DNA of 64,000 nucleotides from the NCBI RefSeq assembly GCF_964340395.1, contig NC_135559.1, positions 9,608,759-9,672,758 on the forward strand, given 5' to 3'. A program made the translations under genes and the position numbers. Shown here piece after piece: positions 1 through 64,000 of this stretch. The notes under the pieces were generated by a model. The model was not told where the DNA came from. It saw nothing but the letters and a program-made list of their open reading frames with translations, and made no database searches. Source of the DNA: Glandiceps talaboti. Taxonomy: Eukaryota > Hemichordata > Enteropneusta > Spengelidae. Position 1 is the stretch's first letter. Each line of letters starts with the position of its first letter.

Positions 1-385
1 TAGTTTACATTACGGTATAATTAAAAGTTCACGTGTATTATTTGCTGGACATGTCTATATTAAGGTTGAATAAGCCTCTGCATTCAATTGCCTGAAAATC
101 TAAATTATTCATAATATATCTAAATGCAATATGAAAGTTTGTAATCCTGTTTATTTCAATATGAAACAAATGTATGTGTTTACCACGGTCCTGTTTTCAA
201 GGACTAATTCGACATTCGTTTATTATCCTTTTGAGTTAAAAGAATTAGGCAGCCTTCTACAGAATAGAATTGCATGATGGCATCTGTTTCTCCCATTGAT
301 ATGAAAAGAGAATGAGTAAAGTAAAATAAAGCACAAATGTAATACTTAATAATTATTAATCCAATATAACTCGTTATTCTTGTAG

Positions 386-15309
<14,924 letters not shown>

Positions 15310-16770
15310 AGACTTGCATTGCTTCCGTTGTGTTCAATGTAGAAAAGTACCATGCTGCTAGAAAGGGAAGTGAGACTGCTCGATCTCAGAAAAGCACCAG
15401 CCGTTCCCCATATAAATGTTCAATCCATTATTTTTGTTGTCATCAACCTAACAATAATAACATCAGTTCGTTCACACTAGTATAATTTCACTCAGTTTGG
15501 CTCATCGTCGAGTTAGTTAAGATACCAGCATGGTATGAAGTAAGGTGGTTTGTAATCCCAACTTTGCACGCTCTCCAGACTTTCTAGATAAGCGGCTGTA
15601 TGAACCAAAGTTCAGTGACCTTCCATACTTCCGACACCGTCTGCTCATTCACATGCTGATGATATCTGGGAAAGAGTGATCCTCAATGTTACTGTTCGAC
15701 TATGTATAGCTGTGGCCCATGCAGTAATTGATTAAAAGGGCATGCTGACATTATGGCAAGTCATTATAATCTTCAAAGCAAGCTAATTACTTTCATGAGA
15801 AACATCGACAGCAACACCATGATTCTAAAAGAAACACATTAAATTGTTTCTAGAAAGGCAAAGAAAACACTTGTCACTTTGTGTTTTTTGTACTTTAAAA
15901 TACCTTTAAAAAGACTGAGCTCGTCATTTTGTTTGCATAATTACTAGTGCTTGTAAGTTGTGCAGTGTAAACTATTTGAATCTGAAATTGTAGTGTAATA
16001 TACATGTACTGTATATTCCGCAGACGAATGGGACATTCGGTGTTGCATTCTGTAAAAATATTAATTCTACAAAATGTTCTTGGATATGTTTTTCTTCGGG
16101 GTTAGGTCGGGATATCATATCTTGGCTACACCTCGCCATAATATCACTACCACTTTTCCATGCTTTGGCAAGCTTGCCTGACGTGGGATGCAAATGGTAT
16201 GAATGACCAATAAGAGTACGCCTTTGCAAAGTGCTTCTGTCGCCCGAGCTGCGTGTGGCCGGACGCGGGAACAATTATCTGTTATACAAGAGATTGGTAG
16301 TGCATTTATCATACCCACTTTGACATATCACCTAAGTATGAAGTTGCTCACTAGAACATCAACCTTTGAAGCCATTCTTCTATTCAGTTAAAGGTGTATT
16401 TTCTGAATATTTTGTCGAAAATGTACTCATTACTGGGAGTGTCTATGGAATTGGTTATTGAAGTTATCACGTGATTTACCAGTTATGACTTATGACAATC
16501 AGAATCAGATTCTCACCAGTGTCGTTACTCTTTCTTTCTATGCAAAACGATGCAGCAACCATCCACACAACTGTACAGTACACTCAAAGTCACTCTTGTA
16601 CCGAGGACATATGAGCACCAAGGAATGGCTCAACAGACTGAGATATATGGTTCGCCAATTTATTACCCTATACGAGATGGTGATTTTCTCTCTTAACCTA
16701 GTTCCTTCTGGAACCAGTCTTGAACTAGAAATTTCTTTTCTTCTCGCCCTGTATTGTAGAAACTCTCATT
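15310..16770. other. 3' flank of gene A and intergenic DNA
   Basis: The sequence at about 15600-15735 is clearly related to 44710-44860 beside the transporter relic (shared GAGTGAT.CTCAATGTTACTGT). Possible poly(A) signals of the ATTAAA type lie at 15731 and 15838; no AATAAA was seen. The rest (15850-16770) shows no gene I can support; short open frames there have no recognisable domain. Confidence 0.5.
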
Positions 16771-16772
16771 TT

Positions 16773-16969
<197 letters not shown>

Positions 16970-16976
16970 CGTAGTT

Positions 16977-17700
16977 TTCTGATAGTTATAGTACGGGTCC
17001 TCACCCATTTAATGGTTTTAACAGGATGCTTTTGGTAACCATTCGATATAACAACTGACGATTACCGAAAATTGTCATGTTAAAACCATTAAAGGGGCAA
17101 GGACGTGTATACTATAACGAAGTTATACTTCAAATTGAATGAGCTATTAGGTTTTCACCAAGAACATCAACCTCCTTATCTACAGCCTTGAGTACACTTG
17201 GCAAGGACTCATACTGTAACAAGGTTGCAGTCCCCATTTGAGCAGTTACTGCCATTTTTGTCCATTGAGGAGGTTGGCATTTTCTCCCTTAGCTCTTTTA
17301 TGTATTAACCCTTGTGTACTTATGGGTTGTCACGTGAATGAACAAATTCTATATAAAAACCGTTCAGCACAAATCAATTTGTAGTAAAGTGGTCACAGAG
17401 TGCATCTTTGGATAATTAGGTATAGAGCTAGAGGTACTGTGTTTAGATCTGGTCAGGGTATGGACGATTTTTTACACACACTTTTACTGAATAACAGGTG
17501 CAGTGTTAGGCATAGAAGTACATGTGTTTACAGGTTGGTAGCATTCTAACAATTGACAAGGCGACAATCTGGACAGTTTATCCATGGTTAAAGAGTTTGC
17601 AGACACTTTCTTTGTGTAAAGTGTCTCATTAACGAAAAGTGTCCATGAAATAGAATTGACAGGACGAGATGGAGAGAAGGGGTATAACCATTATTAGTCA
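16977..17700. mobile_element. Foldback-headed element, copy 1
   Basis: Starts with CTGATAGTTATAGTA, then a hairpin whose arms (about 16985-17027 and 17077-17119) carry TTTAATGGTTTTAACA and its complement. About 570 bp follows that matches the copy at 39305-40010 (shared GTTATACTTC, CTAGAGGTACT, GACACTTTCTTTGTGTAAA). The hairpin arms differ completely between the copies while the flanks agree. No protein is encoded; probably a non-autonomous element. Confidence 0.65.
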
Positions 17701-18464
17701 TTAAATCATATTTCCTTCAATATAGTTGGATACAAATCAGTTAGGATAATCAATTTAAAATGAGATCGTCAGCAAAACTTTAACTTGTAAACACCAAATA
17801 CATATGCTCACACTAATCTACTCTGTGACAAGGCAATGAGATTATGTTTACACACAACTGATCAAGGTATGGTAACGCCTAGCTTTCTTGTTAGTCAACT
17901 GGTTAGATCCACGGTTAAAACTATTTTTCTAGTAACTCAATTTGTCAAGTGAATTTAATATATTTTTAGACTAGGGGACAAAATTGCTGAAATGATGAAT
18001 ATTGAAATGTTTTTATCTGTGATTGTATATCATTACAAAATGTGCATGTGCATGAGAAAGACCTCCGGGTGAGTGACACAAGGTCGGCCTTGAGATAGAT
18101 TTGGGAACGAGCAGAATGTACAGCGAAGGGGGTGGGGACATGAGGAATGGGGTCGAAGAGAAAATATTGTCACAGTCTCCAAAACGCTCTATAAAATATA
18201 AGGTCCGACCTAATTGAACTCGAGAATTTTCATGGCCCTCTATTTTCTCTACAGCCCCATCCCCACCCCAGCAAATCCTGCTCCTTCACTAAGCACCTCC
18301 ATTTTTGCTGTAGTGATCTGCGCTCAACACATAATCATGCTGTGCCATTTCACATGACATTGTAGTTGACAGTACATGATAAGAAGGCAAGTATGCTACA
18401 GACAGACGTCACATGCCCAAGAACTACCCCTTAGTTGTTAAAGGGGTTATTAGTGGTGTACGGT
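17700..18464. other. Upstream region of gene B
   Basis: No gene seen. A short stretch before the ATG (TAGTTGTTA.. and AGTGGTGTACGGT) resembles that before the ATG of gene C (TAGTTGTTA, AGTAGTGTATGAT), so part of the 5'UTR or core promoter may lie here. No convincing TATA box was found near the start. Confidence 0.4.
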
Positions 18465-41466
<23,002 letters not shown>

Positions 41467-42230
41467 CCTGGCACCACATCCGTTTTGTTCAATTTAGAAG
41501 AACACCACCTTGATTGGCAGATGTTTACTACTAAAATATTGAAGGGAGAGTCCTCGACCAATGACAGTTCAAACTTAAGGCCCTTTTGCGACCAACTAAT
41601 ATAATTGCGGATATATTGCGGATATCACACACACACACACACACACACACCTTTCACCGTGGCTATAGCCCCGGAAAGCCTATCCTTGGCAACAAGAATG
41701 CTACAATATTTATAACTACCTTGCGGTCATGTCAAATAAAGGTAGGACACTTCAATATAAATCACACCATAGTCAAAGACTATAGCCGTTGTATGTTAGT
41801 ACTACTGTCAACAACAGTAGATGCTTATTAGTTAGAGAAGTCATAAAAATCACAAACAGTGATATAATGCTGCTTACTACTTGAAATGGATAAACCATGG
41901 TCAACCAAGTGCATACACCACCCTTGGTAGCAAAAATTTTCTCACGACACACTATCCAACCACGATATATTGACATATGGCAGTGTGAGGCATAGACGGG
42001 CGTCAAAACTCTATTTGGATCACACACTGACCACTACCCCAGTAGTTGTACATCTACCGTGATGACTACCTACTAATACTTGCTGACCTTACTGTGTATA
42101 GTACATATAGGTTCAGGTATCAAAGCAGGTTTCTTTACTCTGCAGACTAGCACCTATAGAAACTCAAAGACAGGATAGAGGGGCGTCGTTAGGTCTTCGG
42201 TATATGTTGTGCAGAACGCCATGGTTTACT
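41467..42230. other. 3' flank of gene B and of the GPCR locus
   Basis: Convergent 3' ends of gene B (+) and the GPCR (-). It contains (CA)n at about 41626-41650 and an AATAAA at 41735-41740. No other gene was seen. Confidence 0.45.
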
Positions 42231-44037
42231 TTACAATTGTTGTTCAACGAATCGATTATGACATTGACTTTGCTGAGGTGTATTTTGTGGTTTACTTTTT
42301 CCCTTTGTAGCACACCGAGCTGATAAAAGATTATCTACCATAAAAGCAATAAATACAAACGTTCCTTGGAGAGAGTTGAACACTATGACAAAGACACTCA
42401 GAGCAACGTCATCGATGAAACTTTCAACCAAAGCTAGACTCCAAGATATACCCATCACAATAGACAATTTTAAACTCAGAGTGGTTAGTTTTCGCCATCC
42501 CCCGACACTGCCGGTCTGAACACCAGTCGAACTACATTTGATGGCTATGACGACCAGAACGCCACACACAGTGTTGAAAATAAGGATTGTGGTTATTGGA
42601 GTGACAAAGAATTCAAGAAATGCCACTTTGTTACGAATCCAACATACCCCATCTGCTCCGTAATCGATGCTAAGGCCAGTGCATATATCTATAGCAACTA
42701 GTAATCCTACAACGATAGCAGGTAGACCCCAACCACACATAAAATAAGTAAAGAAAATCTTCTTTCCCTGATTAACGTGTAACAACTTTGTGACAGAACG
42801 AAAGGTTCGACACATATCAAAACTTATTATTGCCATCCAACAGAAAGAGGCCATCCAGGTGTAATGAAGACAAGCAGCAAGTGGAAAACAAAGTCGTGGA
42901 AATTCATTGATTCCCATTCCAGATAGGAATAGGCCCTGTGCAATTAACAATGATATAACTAGATTTAGAAGAAGTTTCTTCGGGAAAATATGCATTTTCT
43001 TGGAAGTACAGTAGATGATTATATGTGCAGAAAGACAAACAACGGATAACGAAGAACAGGCAATTGTTAACCAGATTAACCACCTTTCAATTCGAGCTAC
43101 TTGATAATCAGACATGGTATTAGCACAGACGTACGCAATAGCATTGGTTACAGAAATATAAAAGTCGCTTGATTCGTATGTTGAATCTCTATAGCGAAAC
43201 ACCAGTGTACCACCTTTGACATTGTACTCTGAAGTATTGAGACATAACAATTGACTTGTATTACATGCAGGGAATAAGTTACCGGTGGAATTGAAAGTGG
43301 ACTGAACAGATTGATTTAATTCGGTGGTATTGGAATCAAAACCTTTAGTCCACGTATTCTTTTGAATGATTTGTTGAACCCTTGTATGGCCAATACAATT
43401 CATTAACATTGGATCGAAAAAGCTTTCCGCTGGACAAAGCAACCTTTTGGTTTGATATTTTGCTTGTGGATTTGTAAACTGCCGTCATTTGTGTTTCACT
43501 CAATGTCGGCAAATCAAACAATATCGCCAGGGGATATATGTCTTTCCCATTCCTACGAAATGGTGGAGATCCACCACAACGCCGAATATATGCGCCATTA
43601 CAATGAGCACAATAAATATTTTTGTAAATTTTCTCTGGTGAGCCAGCTTTAACTAAAGCAAAGTGTGACTTACACATTGCTACGTGGTGTTTAAATATCC
43701 CTACGTGTGAATCATTCCCATAAATTGATGAGGCACATGTGTCAATGAAATTGCTGCAGGGCCTAGTAATAGCGGTAGAATTTTACTCTCTGAATTGGCG
43801 TGATTCTACACTCTGTAGAATTATGAGCCAATTTTGCGAACTCTACAATCTGCCGAAAATCTAGATTTTCAACTTCAAGGTTTGGGTGGTTTTTATGCAT
43901 AAATGTCAATGGACACTGCAAAATCGCCTTCCAAATGTCTATATTTGATTCAGTCAGACCATTACATGTTGCACAGAATACAGTACGATATATTATACCA
44001 TCTGGACCAGTCACAGGTACAATTGTCAGGGAATATT
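42231..44037 (-). pseudogene. Class B (7tm_2) GPCR, Methuselah/adhesion-like, with two frame breaks
   Basis: The intact 3' part (43502-42231, stop at 42231) encodes a Cys-rich, N-glycosylated ectodomain end (LLCPAESFFDPMLMNCIG) and seven helices. Typical marks are HYTWMASFCWMAIISFDMC (TM3), CGWGLPAIVV (TM4), CWIRN, SIVMGISWSLALV (TM6) and VFNSLQGTFVFIAF (TM7). Upstream, two further segments clearly belong to the same protein: about 44037-43765 ([18 protein letters not shown]) and about 43785-43460 (NIYCAHCNGAYIRR). They lie in successive frames, each needing a +1 shift, near 43770 and between 43440 and 43505. A polypyrimidine-TACAG acceptor sits at 44038. The 5' exon was not found; an RT scrap lies where it might be. 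Either a recent pseudogene or sequence errors. Proposed role: surface receptor, ligand unknown. Confidence 0.72.
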
Positions 44038-44133
44038 CTGTACCAAGAGAAAGAAAAAGAAACCCAAATATATATAAAGGCGGTGTTCTTGAAGGCGGCG
44101 AGTCCGTCGTCCCTATAAAGACCTATGTTTTCT

Positions 44134-44340
44134 TTACCATATTTTTTGGCTAATTTGTGTAGCATGAATATTCCGACCAGTTCGCATATTTTCAGTACAC
44201 CAATCACTAATACCACCAAGAGCACCGTTTAACTTGTACTCAAGATCTGTCACTAACTGTGCCGACGTATGAATCGTAGAATCGTCAGCAAACATATCGA
44301 TTTCACAATTCGAAGTACAAAGTGGCAAATCGAAGTCGCA
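44134..44340 (-). mobile_element. Non-LTR reverse transcriptase fragment
   Basis: The minus strand reads CEIDMFADDSTIHTSAQ, then [16 protein letters not shown]. This is the catalytic FADD block and the following region of a LINE-type RT. Only about 60 residues remain. It abuts the GPCR 5' end and the transporter relic. Confidence 0.7.
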
Positions 44341-44360
44341 TATGTCGAAGCAGGCGAAAG

Positions 44361-44860
44361 TGTTTGTTTTTAATGAGCCTCACCTACTACTGCAGAATCT
44401 AGATGGACATTTTATATAAATTTGTACAACAGATATGTAAACGGGAGGCAAGTATGCTTCATGACGTTGCCATGGATACTTTTCAGAATTCTCATTTATT
44501 CGGAGGATAAAATCAAGATTCAAAATGCTCAAAGATCATATTTAGAACCGAATGATGTGAAAGAGTTGTCGCTATCCAAGCTCCAGGTCTAGCGAAAGCT
44601 CATATCAAGCAGGTCCCCATTACAGTACCTACATCTTAAGTCCCCGCACCACATGGCTCACCCCAATCTTTAATGTTCAACTTGTCTTCAGTCACTTTTA
44701 GGGATGGAGTATGGACGACCATAGTTTAGTGTTCTTCCACACTTCATCACTGTCTGCTTCACTCACTTGCTAAGGAAATTGGGGTAAGAGTGATGCTCAA
44801 TGTTACTGTGCCAATGTGTATCATTCTGTGACCCATAGCATGCATATCAATTGATATTAC
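44361..44860 (+). pseudogene. Relic of a fourth ABCC4-like gene: last exon and 3' flank
   Basis: The plus strand at 44372-44560 is a decayed copy of exon 26. It starts at AATGAGCCTCACCTACTACT (NEPHLLLQN) and continues through TTTGTACAACAGAT and a GTTGCC.TGGATACTTTTCA block, with frameshifts and stops. At about 44710-44860 the flank matches the region downstream of gene A (15600-15735). Base choices follow gene A rather than gene B (AAT GAG CCT CAC against GAT GAA CCT CAT). No upstream exons remain; their place is taken by the RT scrap and the GPCR. Confidence 0.82.
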
Positions 44861-45765
44861 TTTATATTACGAGTTTTGATGCACTTTTTACCAATGTTTG
44901 ACCATTCTGTTTGGTCTTCACACCAAATAATTATTAAATAGTAAGGAAACAATGGCGTATATATATTTAATGGTTTTAATAAAGAAATAAATTTGTTTAC
45001 TTTATTGTGAAATAAGACTGATTTTTCTGGAGTAAGATTCATTACAATCGATGCAATAGGTTTTTAATTTGTTTAGATATCTTATCCAAAGACAAACAGA
45101 CAGACAAACAGACAAACAACTAGAAGTATAACATAACCTCCCTGACAGGAGACAAAATATAAACATGCAATATATGACTGCTTCTGGGGAGTAATGTCTT
45201 TGCTCAAACCAAGCAAGAGCAAACTATTTCAGCCCCCTCGATCTTCAGCATTTTCAAGGCCCTACAACTTTGACTAGGCGTAAATTCTGCCCATTTCCAT
45301 AAGCTAGCCATAAAGGCGACAAAAAAGCTAGCCCATACAGTTCTCGGACTTCATGTAAGCTAGAGTTTCATCATGGTAGTAACCAAAAAAGGGTCTAGAC
45401 TATATTAATGCACACGTTGAAGCATTCGATCCAGAACAATTCGACCAATGTACTGAATATCTGGTACTCGTGACCTCGTTACATTCATGAATATTAAATG
45501 TTCACGTACTGGACTCTCTGGATATAGCTACCTCTAGAGGTACTTAGCGATTTAAAGTACTGATTTTGTGCTATATTGTCAACAACTCACACTGACGAAT
45601 TTTAAATGAACCACTTGGGGAGTTAACTACGTAAATAAACAAACTTAGGGAGTCATTTCATATGACATCGTTGTTGACAGTTTTTGACAATACATTAGAT
45701 GAGCAGACTTTACACGATCGTGACCTAGATACTCAATGTCATAGTTGTTACCAGTAGTGTATGAT
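44860..45765. other. Upstream region of gene C
   Basis: AT-rich, with short CAGA/CAAA runs near 45100. No gene seen. The last about 30 bp before the ATG resemble the same place in gene B, so 5'UTR or promoter is likely here. Confidence 0.4.

Positions 45766-64000
<18,235 letters not shown>

Noticed and set aside
15972-16318. Overlapping minus-strand frames downstream of gene A
   Set aside because: Two frames of 67-100 codons overlap, with no recognisable motif and no paralogous copy beside the gene-A-like relic.
17105-17130. lox-like palindrome (ATAACGAAGTTATA) in both copies of the foldback-headed element
   Set aside because: Only a short partial resemblance to recombinase half-sites; the spacing is wrong and there is no recombinase gene.
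17340-17370. TATATAAAA as a TATA box for gene B
   Set aside because: It lies inside a repeat element about 1.1 kb before the ATG and is not conserved in gene C.

Overview
The window is nuclear DNA from an intron-rich animal. Coding blocks of 74-361 bp are separated by AT-rich introns with GT..AG borders, and the non-coding DNA is full of long microsatellites, foldback (MITE-like) elements, CR1/L2-like LINE fragments and tRNA-derived SINE-like copies. There are no bacterial operons. The gene families (full-length ABCC4/MRP4-type transporters, a Methuselah/adhesion-like class B GPCR) and the repeat types suggest a marine invertebrate, perhaps a deuterostome. The species cannot be fixed from sequence alone.

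Layout. Three ABCC4-like ABC transporter genes lie head-to-tail on the + strand with the same exon plan. Gene A (386-15309) lacks its first three exons because of the left window edge. Gene B (18465-41466) is complete: I could place 26 exons whose summed length is 4044 nt, an open frame of 1347 codons plus stop. Gene C (45766-64000) starts inside the window and is cut 97 nt into exon 21 by the right edge. Each is TMD0-less: TMD1-NBD1-linker-TMD2-NBD2. Genes A and B end in ...ESSV, a possible class I PDZ ligand.

Between B and C (41467-45765) there are, in order: a minus-strand GPCR locus (42231 to about 44037) with intact 7TM coding sequence but two +1 frame changes upstream; a reverse-transcriptase scrap; and a decayed copy of the last exon and 3' flank of a fourth, gene-A-like transporter (about 44361-44860). 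The array was therefore larger, and may have grown by duplication of an A-B pair.

Other points. Exon 13 of gene A is preceded by two 73-bp tandem copies of its own acceptor and 5' half, each with a stop codon; gene C keeps a decayed copy of the same thing. Gene B introns hold an almost perfect 76-bp-arm hairpin, a 108-bp exact duplication, a 25-bp minisatellite and a degenerate LINE. Gene C introns hold an antisense CR1-like RT remnant, a 114-bp-TIR MITE and a SINE. Two copies of an element of about 650 bp with a foldback head lie at 16977-17700 and 39305-40010. Exon identity between paralogs is patchy, as expected from gene conversion. Exons were placed by comparing the three paralogs and checking splice dinucleotides and phase by eye. 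No alignment, RNA or database evidence was available.
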